The position numbers were made by a program, and so were the translations under genes. DNA of 64,000 nucleotides, from the NCBI GenBank assembly GCA_020849535.1, contig JADLGB010000101.1, positions 1 to 64,000 on the forward strand, read 5' to 3'. This DNA is from Candidatus Hydrogenedentota bacterium. Lineage in GTDB: Bacteria > Hydrogenedentota > Hydrogenedentia > Hydrogenedentales > SLHB01. A model generated the notes under the pieces. That model saw nothing but the letters and a program-made list of their open reading frames with translations. It was not told the DNA's origin and did not search any database. Shown here piece by piece: positions 18,441-27,508 of the stretch (position 1 is the stretch's first letter; the number at the start of each line of letters is the position of its first letter).

Positions 18441-19601
18441 ATGCTCATTCCCCTGCGATACAACATCCGCCACCTGGCTACCCGATGGAAAGCGACTGGG
18501 TTGACCGCCGGCACCTTCGGACTGGTCGTCGCAACGTTCATCATCTCCATGTCGCTGGCGGAGGGCATCGAGCGGGCCCTCACCAAGACAGGCAATCCGT
18601 TGAATGTGATCATCTTGAGGCAGGGAGCCCAGGCGGAAGGCCAGAGTCAATTGACGCGGGAGCAATACCACATTGTGCGTAGCGCGCCGGGCATCGCGCA
18701 CGCCCCGACTGGCGAGCCTCTGGCCGCACCGGAGATTCTCACGCTGGTCAACCGGCCCCGGAACAACGGAAAGCCCGCCAATGTTCAGATACGAGGCGTA
18801 GAGAAGGCATCCTACACCCTGCGTCCGGCAGTTCGCATTGTCGAAGGCCGGGGGTTCCGGCCAGGCATGCGCGAGGCGATCGTTGCCCGCGCCGTGGCGA
18901 GCCGGTTCCAGGGATTTGACCTCGGGGACCGGCCGCGGTTGGGACGTGGCGAGTTCACGGTCGTGGGCATCTTTGACGCCGAAGGTACCGCATATGATTC
19001 GGAGGTGTGGGCGGACGCCCGCGAAGTCATGCAAGAGTTTGACCGGTTTGATTACAGCACCGCCGTGGTTCGCGCCCTCGACCTCGCAAGCGTTGATGCG
19101 TTGCGAGACTATGTTGCTCGCGACCGCCGCCTGAAGCTGATTGCCCAGGACGAAGTGCAATACTACAACGAGCAGACGAAGGCGGCACGGCCCGTCAAGG
19201 CGTTTGCGGGCTTCCTTGCCATGACCATGTCGATTGGCGCGTGCTTTGCCGGAATGAACACCATGTACGGCAACGTCGCGAATCGTGTCCGCGAGATAGG
19301 CACCCTGCGCATTCTCGGTTTTACGCCGCGTGCAGTGCTGACGAGCTTCCTCATTGAATCAGTGTGTCTTGCATTGATTGGTGGCGCGCTGGGGTGTGTC
19401 CTGGCACTGCCCATCAATGGTCTTGCCACCGGCACCACCAATTTCGCATCCTTCAGCGAGATTCTCTTCTACTTCACAATCACGCCCGGCTTGATGCTGA
19501 AAGGCCTGGCGTTTGCCGCGTTCATGGGGCTTGCTGGGGGATTCCCGCCGGCGTGGTCGGCGTCAAGGCAACCCGTGCTTGCGGCTCTGCGAGAACTATG
19601 A
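18441..19601 (+). CDS. ABC transporter permease (FtsX/MacB family), second of two
   Basis: This 386-residue permease shares the architecture of its neighbour: N-terminal helix, extracytoplasmic domain, and three helices near residues 255-375, with NRVREIGTLRILGFTPRAVLTS before helix three, a hallmark of this superfamily. Its ATG at 18441 lies two bases after the stop of the first permease. The two probably form a heterodimer. They are clearly diverged from each other, so they are not a recent duplication. Confidence 0.88.
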   Translation: MLIPLRYNIRHLATRWKATGLTAGTFGLVVATFIISMSLAEGIERALTKTGNPLNVIILRQGAQAEGQSQLTREQYHIVRSAPGIAHAPTGEPLAAPEILTLVNRPRNNGKPANVQIRGVEKASYTLRPAVRIVEGRGFRPGMREAIVARAVASRFQGFDLGDRPRLGRGEFTVVGIFDAEGTAYDSEVWADAREVMQEFDRFDYSTAVVRALDLASVDALRDYVARDRRLKLIAQDEVQYYNEQTKAARPVKAFAGFLAMTMSIGACFAGMNTMYGNVANRVREIGTLRILGFTPRAVLTSFLIESVCLALIGGALGCVLALPINGLATGTTNFASFSEILFYFTITPGLMLKGLAFAAFMGLAGGFPPAWSASRQPVLAALREL

Positions 19602-19768
19602 AGAATCACGAGCCATCTTTCCGGGGAGGCCGCTCTCTTCAGGTTTCGTCGATAGCATGTGAGACACAGTCTGCGGTACTCTGCTGTCCCTGCCTCCCAG
19701 GCAAGAACAGGGGACCGTGTTGACGTATCGGCGTGGTTCAGGCATCCAGCACGAGTAGATAAGGACCT

Positions 19769-21121
19769 ATGAGTAATTCCTCACTAGATTCCCAACTGGG
19801 CAAACTGCACATTGACAAGAGCAGAAAGCGCGTCCGGCGGTCACGTGGCCGTTGGCTTTGGTTGTTTGCGGCCGTGGCTGTGGCGCTCGCATGCTGGGGA
19901 ACCTATCAAGCCGCGTTTGCCCCCATTCCTGTCCAGACCGCCCGCGTCGAAGTGGAGAGCGCGGAAGCGGGGAGAGGCCCCGCCCTGGTCACGGCGAGTG
20001 GTTACGTCGTGCCCCGGCGCAAGGTTGAGGTTAGTTCGAAAATCATGGGTCGTGTCGTGGAAGTGAACGTGCGCCGGGGCGACATCGTAAATGAAGGCGA
20101 TGTCGTGATGCGTATCGAGGACGCTGATTTTCAGGCGCGCGTGCTGTCATCCGAAGCGCAAGTGGCTTCACTCCGTGCGCGGCTCGCAGAATTGAAAGCG
20201 GGCTCCCGTCCACAGGAAATCACCGCTGCGGATGCAGCCCTGGCGTCGGCAGAGGCGACCCTGCGCAATGCCGAAGTCAAACTTCGACGTCAGGAAGCGT
20301 TGGCCCAGCGGGGAGCCGTCGCCAAGGAAGATTTGGATCTCGCGCGCACTGCCTACGACGTTGCCAAGGCGGAAGTGGACACGAATCGCAGCAACGCGCA
20401 GTTGGTTCGCATCGGCCCACGGCAGGAGCAGATCCAGGCCGCGGAAGCCCAGTTGCGCGTGGCGGAGGCCAATCTCGAATTGGCCAGGACAGAACTCGAG
20501 TACACGGTGATTCGCGCCCCTATCACGGGCACCGTTCTCGAGAAGCTCGCGGAGCAAGGCGAGTTGGTGACCAACACCAATTTCGGGGGCACCCGCGGCG
20601 CGAAGAGTTCGGTCCTGAGCATGGCGGATCTCGGCGACCTGCAGGTCGAAGTGGACCTGAACGAAATCGAGCTGCCCAAGGTGAAATTGGGGCAGAAGGT
20701 CGAAATCCGCCTCGATTTCAGTCCCGAGCGCGCATATGCCGGCGAAGTGGACGAAATTGCGCCGCAGGCTGACCGCCAGAAGGGCACGATCCAGGTCAAG
20801 GCGCGTGTCATTGCCCCCGACGAACTCGTCGTGCCCGAGGTCAATGCACGGGTCACCTTCCTCGGCGCCGCGATGCCGGCCGCCTCGTCTGAACCCGGAA
20901 GACGGCGCCTTTGGATTCCCCGCTCGGCGATTTACGAGAGTGATGGCGACCCTGCCGTCTACTGCATTGAGGGCGGCAAGGCTGTGTCGCGGCGCGTCAC
21001 GGCGGGCGTAGAAGGCGAGAGAGGCATTGAAGTGCTGGAGGGTCTCTCCGGAGACGAGACCCTTGTCGCGAATCCACCGGAGTCACTCCGAGACGGTTCA
21101 ACCGTCATCGCGGCACAGTAG
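19769..21121 (+). CDS. Periplasmic adaptor (HlyD/MacA-like membrane fusion protein)
   Basis: This 450-residue adaptor has an N-terminal membrane anchor (about residues 28-46). A lipoyl-like half-motif (ASGYVVPRRKVEVSSKIMGR), a long coiled-coil hairpin (about 115-245), the second lipoyl half (RAPITGTVLEKLAEQGELV) and a beta-barrel domain follow. It would bridge the two permeases to an outer membrane channel. The gap of 167 bases after the second permease holds no gene, and the ATPase follows after 21 bases. No TolC gene lies next to this system, but one is present at 39.3 kb. Confidence 0.9.
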   Translation: MSNSSLDSQLGKLHIDKSRKRVRRSRGRWLWLFAAVAVALACWGTYQAAFAPIPVQTARVEVESAEAGRGPALVTASGYVVPRRKVEVSSKIMGRVVEVNVRRGDIVNEGDVVMRIEDADFQARVLSSEAQVASLRARLAELKAGSRPQEITAADAALASAEATLRNAEVKLRRQEALAQRGAVAKEDLDLARTAYDVAKAEVDTNRSNAQLVRIGPRQEQIQAAEAQLRVAEANLELARTELEYTVIRAPITGTVLEKLAEQGELVTNTNFGGTRGAKSSVLSMADLGDLQVEVDLNEIELPKVKLGQKVEIRLDFSPERAYAGEVDEIAPQADRQKGTIQVKARVIAPDELVVPEVNARVTFLGAAMPAASSEPGRRRLWIPRSAIYESDGDPAVYCIEGGKAVSRRVTAGVEGERGIEVLEGLSGDETLVANPPESLRDGSTVIAAQ

Positions 21122-21142
21122 AGCCGCAGAGAGAATCTCCAC

Positions 21143-21832
21143 ATGACCGAGCGTTCACACGAGCCCATCGTCCAGGTTCGCAACCTGCGCAAGACCTTCG
21201 TGCACGGCGGCGAAGACGTCATTGCGCTGGATGATGTGGACCTTGACGTGGCGGCGGGCGAGTACGTCTCGCTTATGGGTCCTTCCGGCTCGGGCAAATC
21301 GACGCTGCTGTATATCCTGGCCGGCATCGACCGTGCCACCAGCGGCGAGTGTTGGGTACTGGATCACAATCTCAGTGAGCTGACCGAGGACGAGTTGTCG
21401 GAATGGCGGAACGAGCACATTGGATTCATTTTCCAGTCTTTTAACTTGATCCCCGTGCTTACTGCGTTCGAGAACGTCGAGATGCCCCTGCTGCTGACCG
21501 GGCTCAGCAAACGTGAGCGTGCGGAGCACGTGCGCACGGCACTCGAAATCGTCGGTCTTGCGGACCGCATGAGCCATTATCCGCGCCAGCTTTCCGGAGG
21601 CCAGGAGCAACGCGTTGCGATTGCGCGCGCCCTGATTACCGACCCAAACATGATCCTCGCCGACGAGCCGACCGGCGACTTGGATGCCCACTCCGCCGAG
21701 GAGGTGCTCACCATTCTGCGCAAGCTCAACCAAGACTTCGGAAAGACCGTGATCATGGTCACCCACGATCCGAAGGCTTCTACGTTTGCCACCATTACCC
21801 ATCACTTGGACAAAGGCAAGCTCCTGCCTTGA
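21143..21832 (+). CDS. ABC transporter ATP-binding protein (MacB/LolD type)
   Basis: This 229-residue ATPase has Walker [11 protein letters not shown] (about residues 47-56), a Q-loop FIFQSFNL, signature [14 protein letters not shown] (about 148-161; Glu replaces the usual Gln) and Walker [13 protein letters not shown]. Its length and sequence match the LolD/MacB class that powers mechanotransmission rather than transmembrane passage. It closes the export cluster that starts at about 16.8 kb. Confidence 0.93.
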   Translation: MTERSHEPIVQVRNLRKTFVHGGEDVIALDDVDLDVAAGEYVSLMGPSGSGKSTLLYILAGIDRATSGECWVLDHNLSELTEDELSEWRNEHIGFIFQSFNLIPVLTAFENVEMPLLLTGLSKRERAEHVRTALEIVGLADRMSHYPRQLSGGQEQRVAIARALITDPNMILADEPTGDLDAHSAEEVLTILRKLNQDFGKTVIMVTHDPKASTFATITHHLDKGKLLP

Positions 21833-21938
21833 ATTGACACCCGCCTGGAAACGCCTTTGGACGAGGGATTTGCCCCATCTACCGGCCAATCAGGGGGGCG
21901 AGTACGCGCGGGTCAGCTTGAAAAGAAATCGTGATTTG

Positions 21939-21953
21939 TGGCACGATTAATGC
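21939..21953 (+). promoter_or_regulatory. Sigma54-type promoter of the Rieske/cytochrome b cluster
   Basis: TGGCACG-ATTA-ATGC matches the -24/-12 consensus TGGCACG-N4-TTGC with one mismatch and has the exact GG-N10-GC spacing. Transcription would begin near 21965, about 94 bases before the ATG at 22059. No paired palindromes are evident upstream. Confidence 0.45.
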
Positions 21954-22058
21954 CTGATTGGCTGGCTTGTGCTTGACCGCCTCCTTCTCATGCAGGGAGG
22001 TTGCTTTGTGTCCCACTTCCCGCCCGGAAGCATGGGATAGCCGAAAAGGAGTTGCCGA

Positions 22059-23171
22059 ATGGACCTGTTTCCTGCACTTGACCCGATTCCCTTGCCGGCT
22101 CCGGTTTGGCTTTTCAAGGCACTTCACACTCTCACCCTGGCGCTCCACTTCATTTCGGTGCATTTCCTGGTCGGAGGGTTGGTCTTGGCCATCGTTTGGG
22201 CATTCCTGGGCCGTGCCCGGAATGACAGCACCCTGCTCAACGCGTCGGGCCTGGTCGTGCACCGTTTGCCAATCGTCATGACCTATGTGATCAATCTCGG
22301 GGTGCCGCCCCTCCTCTTTACGCAGGTCCTCTACGGACGGGCGCTGTACACAAGCACGGTCCTGATCGGCGTTTGGTGGATCAGTGTTATCGCCTTGCTC
22401 ATCATCTCCTATTCGTTTCTCTACATCATGTCCGTGCGCGCGGACAGCTCCAAGGCGACCGGCTGGGTTGGGCTTATCGCCTTGGCCGTCGTGTTGAAGA
22501 TCGGCTTCATCTACACCAACAACATGACCCTGATGCTCCGGCCCGAGGTTTGGGTGTCCATGTACCGGGAAAACCCCTACGGTTTGCAGCTTGCTAACGG
22601 CGACCCCACGATCATGCCCCGCTGGTTGTTCATGATGCTCGGTTCCATCGGGGTCACTGGAATCGCGCTGGTGTTCCTCAGCATGAAGAAGGACCTTGAT
22701 GCACCGGTGACCCAGTTCCTGCGTGCCTGGGGAGGCCGGGTGCTCGCCGCGTTTACCGCAGTTCAGATCCTGCTTGGGGCCTGGGTCGTCCAATCGCAGC
22801 CGGATGCCGTCCGGGCCGGCCTGTTTTCCGGTGCATTCTACCCGTCCCTGCTGGCGGTATGGGTCATGACGGCGGTGGCTGTTGCGGGAGTGGGGGTGCT
22901 TATCTCCACCAAGGGCTTCACCGGGTGGACGGTTCCTTCCGTGGTTTCCGCCGCGGGGCTGGCCAACATCGCTTCCATGGTTCTGGTGCGCGACGGTATC
23001 CGCGATATCAGTCTCGCTGCGAAAGGCTTTGACGTCTGGGCCCAACCGGTCGTCACGAACTGGGGTATTGTCATCGTGTTCGTGTTGTGCCTGGTGCTGG
23101 CATTGGGCGTGATGGCATGGCTGGTCTCCGTGGTTGCGAGGGCCAAGCCCATCTCGGAACGGTATGCCTGA
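22059..23171 (+). CDS. CydA-like polytopic membrane protein, first gene of respiratory cluster
   Basis: This 370-residue protein has eight or more hydrophobic helices. Helix one carries His23, His30 and His35 (LHFISVHFLVGG), matching the SHFAVGGG segment of the 498-residue protein encoded three genes later; the two look like distant paralogues. The match to cytochrome bd subunit I is limited to this His/Gly pattern, and I see no quinol-binding Q-loop. A role as a heme- or quinol-binding membrane subunit is inference from the Rieske and cytochrome b genes that follow. An AAGGAG seven bases before the ATG sets the start. Confidence 0.7.
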   Translation: MDLFPALDPIPLPAPVWLFKALHTLTLALHFISVHFLVGGLVLAIVWAFLGRARNDSTLLNASGLVVHRLPIVMTYVINLGVPPLLFTQVLYGRALYTSTVLIGVWWISVIALLIISYSFLYIMSVRADSSKATGWVGLIALAVVLKIGFIYTNNMTLMLRPEVWVSMYRENPYGLQLANGDPTIMPRWLFMMLGSIGVTGIALVFLSMKKDLDAPVTQFLRAWGGRVLAAFTAVQILLGAWVVQSQPDAVRAGLFSGAFYPSLLAVWVMTAVAVAGVGVLISTKGFTGWTVPSVVSAAGLANIASMVLVRDGIRDISLAAKGFDVWAQPVVTNWGIVIVFVLCLVLALGVMAWLVSVVARAKPISERYA

Positions 23172-23212
23172 ACCGTTGCGGCCAACGGGAGTAAATAACG
23201 GAGTTGTAGTCC

Positions 23213-23701
23213 ATGGCAAAAACCAACAAGAAGCACGGCCCGGAATCATCGGGTGAGGTGAACGGCACCACCCGGCGGGCTTTTGTGAAGACAGGGTTCA
23301 CGATCGTCAGCGCGTGCTACGCGGGGGCGATCGGCTATCCCATTTACCGGTACCTGGCGACTCCCGCCAGCCGTGCCGCGGCGCTGGGCGCGATCAAGGA
23401 AATGTCGCTGCCCGAACATGACATGCCGCCCGCGGGTTCCGCCTTGCGCTTCATGTTTGGCTCTCGGCCCGCGCTGCTCATTCATCATGCCGACGGCACC
23501 AAGGTGTGTTTCGACGCGGTCTGCACGCATCTTGGGTGCACGGTCGAGTTTCAGCCCAGCGAAGCGCGCATTCATTGCGCCTGCCACGGCGGCACCTACG
23601 ACATGAAGACCGGAAAGAATATCGCGGGGCCTCCTCCGAAGCCCTTGGCGCAATACAACGTGGAGATTGCCAATGGGCAAATCAACATCTCTCGTGCGTG
23701 A
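23213..23701 (+). CDS. Rieske [2Fe-2S] protein with Tat signal
   Basis: This 162-residue protein begins with a twin-arginine signal-anchor (TTRRAFVKTGF near residues 20-30). Both cluster-binding boxes are intact: CTHLGC (about 104-109) and CACHGG (about 122-127). It would carry electrons from quinol at the outer face of the inner membrane to a heme acceptor, as in bc1/b6f complexes. The cytochrome b gene overlaps its 3' end. Confidence 0.93.
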   Translation: MAKTNKKHGPESSGEVNGTTRRAFVKTGFTIVSACYAGAIGYPIYRYLATPASRAAALGAIKEMSLPEHDMPPAGSALRFMFGSRPALLIHHADGTKVCFDAVCTHLGCTVEFQPSEARIHCACHGGTYDMKTGKNIAGPPPKPLAQYNVEIANGQINISRA

Positions 23702-24776
23702 CGCCGCCGAGTCGCGCATGTATGAATGGGTAGACGAACGTCTGGGACTGGACGAGATCATCGAGTTCGCTTCCAAGAAGGATGTGCCCCAGCACCGGCA
23801 CTCGTTCTGGTATTACTGGGGTGGGATCACCCTGTTCCTGTTCCTCGTGCAACTGGTCAGTGGAATCCTGTTGCTTGTCTATTACCGGCCCGGCGCGGAA
23901 GCGTATGACTCGGTCCGTCAGATTACGTATGACATCGAGTTCGGATGGCTGGTACGTTCCGCGCACTCCTGGTCCGCGAATCTCATGGTGCTGGCTGCCT
24001 TTGTGCACATGTTCTCCGTGTTCTTCATGAAGGCCTATCGCAAACCACGCGAATTCGGGTGGTGGAGCGGCCTCGCGCTGCTCGGCATGACCATGGTGTT
24101 TGGCTTCAGCGGTTACTTGCTGCCGATGGACGAACTGGCATTCTTCGCGACCAAGGTGGGCTTGGAGATTCCCGCCAGCATCCCCGGCGTCGGTGCGGTG
24201 ATCGTGACGCTCGTTCAGGGAGGCGACAATGTTACGTCCGTGACCATTCAGCGCTTCTTCGCGCTCCACGTCGTAATATTGCCCTTGCTGTTTATCGGCA
24301 CGCTGGCCTTTCATCTGTGGCTCGTGCAACGGCACGGAAATGCCGTCCCTCCCGGTGAGGAGTCCAAGCCGGAATCCGAGCGCCGCACGATTCCCTTCTT
24401 CCCGAACTTCTTCGCCAAAGACCTGGCCATGTGGCTCATGACGTTGAACGTCCTCGCCATCCTGGCTTCGCTTTATCCCTGGCAGTTGGGTGTCCAGGCC
24501 GACCCGGCGGCGCCTGCGCCTGAAGGCATTCATCCCGAGTGGTATTTCATGAGCCAGTTCCAGGTACTCAAGGTTTTCGGACGCTGGTTCCCCGGCGTGA
24601 CGGGCGAGATTGTCGGCATTCTGCTGTTTACGGTGGGCGGGCTCATGTGGGCCTTGATTCCGCTTTACGACAAAGACAACCGATTGGCCATGCGCGCGCG
24701 TAACGCCACATGGTTTGGTTTTGCGGCCCTGATAGGTCTGATCGTTCTTACCATCTGGGGCTACGCCGAGGTATAG
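23673..24776 (+). CDS. Cytochrome b (fused b6 and subunit IV type)
   Basis: This protein of about 367 residues is an eight-helix cytochrome b. Heme ligands are visible as H-x13-H (HSWSANLM...FVH) and H-x14-H (ALHVV...AFHLW), the latter spacing being typical of b6-type proteins. The quinol-site motif PEWY is present (HPEWYFMSQ). The cysteine that binds heme c-i in b6f, expected just before WGGIT, is Tyr here. The ATG at 23673 has GGAG seven bases upstream and overlaps the Rieske gene by 29 bases; the ATG at 23718 (MYEWVDERLG) matches the usual b6 N-terminus and is the main alternative. It works with the Rieske protein. Confidence 0.92.
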   Translation: MGKSTSLVRDAAESRMYEWVDERLGLDEIIEFASKKDVPQHRHSFWYYWGGITLFLFLVQLVSGILLLVYYRPGAEAYDSVRQITYDIEFGWLVRSAHSWSANLMVLAAFVHMFSVFFMKAYRKPREFGWWSGLALLGMTMVFGFSGYLLPMDELAFFATKVGLEIPASIPGVGAVIVTLVQGGDNVTSVTIQRFFALHVVILPLLFIGTLAFHLWLVQRHGNAVPPGEESKPESERRTIPFFPNFFAKDLAMWLMTLNVLAILASLYPWQLGVQADPAAPAPEGIHPEWYFMSQFQVLKVFGRWFPGVTGEIVGILLFTVGGLMWALIPLYDKDNRLAMRARNATWFGFAALIGLIVLTIWGYAEV

Positions 24777-24786
24777 GAGCATTGCG

Positions 24787-26283
24787 ATGAATTACCCGTT
24801 CTGGGTCGTTCCCATCATCGGAAGTGGTTGGGTCATCGGCGGAATCGCCATCATCCACATCCTCATCAGCCATTTCGCGGTCGGCGGCGGACTCTACCTG
24901 CCCATGGCCGAGCGCAAAGCCCTCCTGGAAGGCCGCGACGATTGGATGAAGGTTTTGCGCGGTCACGCACGCTTCTTCCTGATCCTCACAGGTGTTTTCG
25001 GTGCCGCCACGGGCGTCGGTATCTGGTTCGCCATTGGTCTCGCCAATCCCGAAGGCACCAGCACGCTGATCCACAATTTCGTGTTCGGATGGGCCATCGA
25101 GTGGACCTTTTTCCTGGTCGAACTCACCACGGCCGCCGTTTATTACTACACATGGGGCCGCATCCCCGATAAGCTGCACCTCATGGTCGGTTGGGTCTAT
25201 GCCGCGTTCTCGTTTCTGACGCTGGTCATCATCAACGGCATTCTCACCTTCATGCTCACGCCGGGCGATGCCTGGCTCGCGGTCGCGGGCACCGGCAATG
25301 AAGCCAGCCGCTTCTGGCAGGCGTTCTTCAATCCGACCTATTGGCCCAGCCTCGGGCTGCGCACGCTTGTGTGTGTCTCGCTGGCCGGCGTGTGGGCGCT
25401 CGTCACGGCGAGCCGAATCGACGGCTTCGAGCAACCTGACCTCAAGAGTTCCGTCATTCGCTGGTCCTCCAAATGGCTTGTGCCCGCGTTCATCCTGATG
25501 CCCGTTTTCTTCCTGTGGTACCTCCACATGGTGCCGTTCGAGCAGCGCGGCCTCATCAAACTGGGTATCGCGACCATTGGACAGGGCGTCTTCACCCAAG
25601 TGACGCGCGCAACGCTCGTCACGATCATGTCATCTGCGACCATCGCGATCATCGTCTACTTCCTGGCCTTCCGCAATCCGCGGGACTTCACGTTCGGTCA
25701 TGCGCTCGCCGTGTTGTTCCTGGCCTTGGCGGCCACCGCCTCGACGGAGCAGGCCCGGGAAATGCTCCGCAAACCGTACGTGGTCGGCCAGCACATGTAC
25801 TCGAACGGAGTACGCAAGAACAGCGACGTGGCCCGCTTCAATAAGGAAGGTTACCTGACGCATTCCGTCTGGGCGACGGAGGAGGATCGGGCCGCCTGGG
25901 CACGCATTGATGCACAGAAGACGCCAGAAGGAAAACCCGTTTTCGCCGCGCAGTTGCCCGAATCCGACCAAGCGATTCAACACGCACGAGGTGAACTGAT
26001 TCTGCGCGGCCAGTGCATGGCGTGTCACACGACAGACGGTTACCGCTCGCTGCGGCGGTTGCTCCAGGAACGCGATCGCGAGGCCATCGGCAATGTGCTG
26101 CAAATGCTCCACGAATACAAGGACGACAGCCCATACCGCGCGTACATGCCGCCGCTCGTGGGCACGAGCGCGGAGATCGTCGCGCTCGGCGACTATCTCG
26201 ATCACCTGGTGAACAGCGGCAAAAAGCAACCCAAGCCAGTGACCGTGGCGGAAGTCCCCCAAGCCGCGCCTGCAACCCCCTGA
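24787..26283 (+). CDS. CydA-like membrane protein with C-terminal cytochrome c domain
   Basis: This 498-residue protein has about eight helices resembling cytochrome bd subunit I. ISHFAVGGG (His29) lies where CydA has its b595 ligand, GAATGVGIWFAIG matches the GVATGLTMEF region, and AIEWTFFLVE resembles the conserved Glu pair, though the Glu spacing is seven rather than eight. The Q-loop is not evident. After the last helix a soluble domain carries one c-type heme, CMACH (410-414), with Met454 in YMPPLVG as likely sixth ligand. There is no cytochrome c1 gene in the cluster, so this domain may accept electrons from the Rieske protein. It starts ten bases after cytochrome b. Confidence 0.82.
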   Translation: MNYPFWVVPIIGSGWVIGGIAIIHILISHFAVGGGLYLPMAERKALLEGRDDWMKVLRGHARFFLILTGVFGAATGVGIWFAIGLANPEGTSTLIHNFVFGWAIEWTFFLVELTTAAVYYYTWGRIPDKLHLMVGWVYAAFSFLTLVIINGILTFMLTPGDAWLAVAGTGNEASRFWQAFFNPTYWPSLGLRTLVCVSLAGVWALVTASRIDGFEQPDLKSSVIRWSSKWLVPAFILMPVFFLWYLHMVPFEQRGLIKLGIATIGQGVFTQVTRATLVTIMSSATIAIIVYFLAFRNPRDFTFGHALAVLFLALAATASTEQAREMLRKPYVVGQHMYSNGVRKNSDVARFNKEGYLTHSVWATEEDRAAWARIDAQKTPEGKPVFAAQLPESDQAIQHARGELILRGQCMACHTTDGYRSLRRLLQERDREAIGNVLQMLHEYKDDSPYRAYMPPLVGTSAEIVALGDYLDHLVNSGKKQPKPVTVAEVPQAAPATP

Positions 26284-26337
26284 GGGAGTCGCCGCGTAGG
26301 TACTCAAGCGGTGGAATCGTGTTCGTCGTGCTTGACC

Positions 26338-27483
26338 ATGGCGCCTTTGCCGGAGTATCGCACCGTGAATCCCGACAGCAAGACCCTGGCCGTGTGGCAG
26401 CATCACTACCAGGATGAGGTGGACGCGGCCTACCTTTATGAGATCCTCGCCAAGGCGGAAAGCGATCCCGGCCGTGCCCGCGTATACGAAAAGCTCGCTC
26501 GCGTTGAAGAGCGCCACGTGCAGGTGTGGGCCACGATTTTCCGCGACAACGGACGGGAACCAACTTCCACGGGTCCGTCCATGAAGGCCAAGGTCCGCGC
26601 GGCGCTCTCGCGGCGTTTCGGAGGCGGGTGGCTCCTTTCCCAATTGCTGCGGGAAGAAGGCGAAGAGGTGAAAGGCTACCTTGCCTTGCACAGGCACAGC
26701 ACGCACCGGGACGCGCAAGGTGCCGCCCTCACCCTTGCGAAAGAATCCGCCCAGCATGCGGCTTCGCTGCGCGCACTCACGGGTCAGGAAGGTGAACCTT
26801 GGCACCAGCTCGGCTCCGGAAACCTGCTCCGCAACATCGTCTACGGATTCAACGACGGCTTGACCGCCAACTTCGGTCTGGTGGCCGGAATCCTTGGTGC
26901 GAATGTCGCGCCCCATATCGTGGTCCTTTCCGGCATGGCTGGCATGATCGCCGACGCGCTATCGATGGGCTCCTCCGGATACCTCGCCGCGAAGAGTGAA
27001 CGGGAAGTGCACGATCACGAAATCGCCATGGAACGCGAAGAAATCCGGCTCATGCCCGAACTCGAACAGGAAGAACTGGCACTCGTCTACGAAGCGAAAG
27101 GGATGAAAGCGGAGGACGCGGAAGTCCTTGCCAAGTCCATCATGCAGGACCCCGAAAGCGCCCTTCGCGAAATGGTTCGCGAAGAGCTGCAGATCGGCGA
27201 GCAACACTCCACACCGATGAAAGAAGCCTGGGTCACGGGCACCGCGACGGCGTTCGGCGCGCTCATCCCGGTTGCCCCATTCATGCTGATAAGCGACACC
27301 GCCACCGCCGCTTGGATTTCCTTTGCGATTGCGATGACCTCCCACTTTGCCGTCGGCGCGGCACGCAGCCTCTTCACCGGCCGCGGGATCTTGCGTAGCG
27401 GCATGGACATGTTCCTCGTGGGCCTTGGCGTCGCCGTGCTCGGCTACTTCTTCGGATTCGCCATCACCGGCGCCATGCCCTGA
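26338..27483 (+). CDS. Ferritin-like/VIT fusion iron transporter (MbfA-like)
   Basis: This protein of about 381 residues joins an N-terminal ferritin-like diiron domain (residues about 10-140; EVDAAYLYEIL and VEERHVQVW supply Glu/His ligands) to a C-terminal CCC1/VIT1 membrane domain (NIVYGFNDGLTANFGLVAG). Fusions of this type include the MbfA iron exporter of rhizobia, so ferrous iron or manganese export is the best guess. The ATG at 26338 is my choice; a GTG at 26311 would add nine residues. It follows the respiratory cluster after 54 bases and may be co-transcribed. Confidence 0.88.
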   Translation: MAPLPEYRTVNPDSKTLAVWQHHYQDEVDAAYLYEILAKAESDPGRARVYEKLARVEERHVQVWATIFRDNGREPTSTGPSMKAKVRAALSRRFGGGWLLSQLLREEGEEVKGYLALHRHSTHRDAQGAALTLAKESAQHAASLRALTGQEGEPWHQLGSGNLLRNIVYGFNDGLTANFGLVAGILGANVAPHIVVLSGMAGMIADALSMGSSGYLAAKSEREVHDHEIAMEREEIRLMPELEQEELALVYEAKGMKAEDAEVLAKSIMQDPESALREMVREELQIGEQHSTPMKEAWVTGTATAFGALIPVAPFMLISDTATAAWISFAIAMTSHFAVGAARSLFTGRGILRSGMDMFLVGLGVAVLGYFFGFAITGAMP

Positions 27484-27508
27484 CCGGAGCGGGCAATCGG
27501 AAATGGGA

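Noticed and set aside
21879..23249. 456-codon minus-strand frame opposite the first CydA-like gene
   Set aside because: His/Asp/Gln-rich antisense of hydrophobic codons, a common artefact opposite membrane protein genes.
22059..26283. Standard cytochrome bd oxidase or bc1 operon
   Set aside because: There is no CydB-type subunit II and no cytochrome c1, and the CydA-like proteins lack an evident Q-loop.
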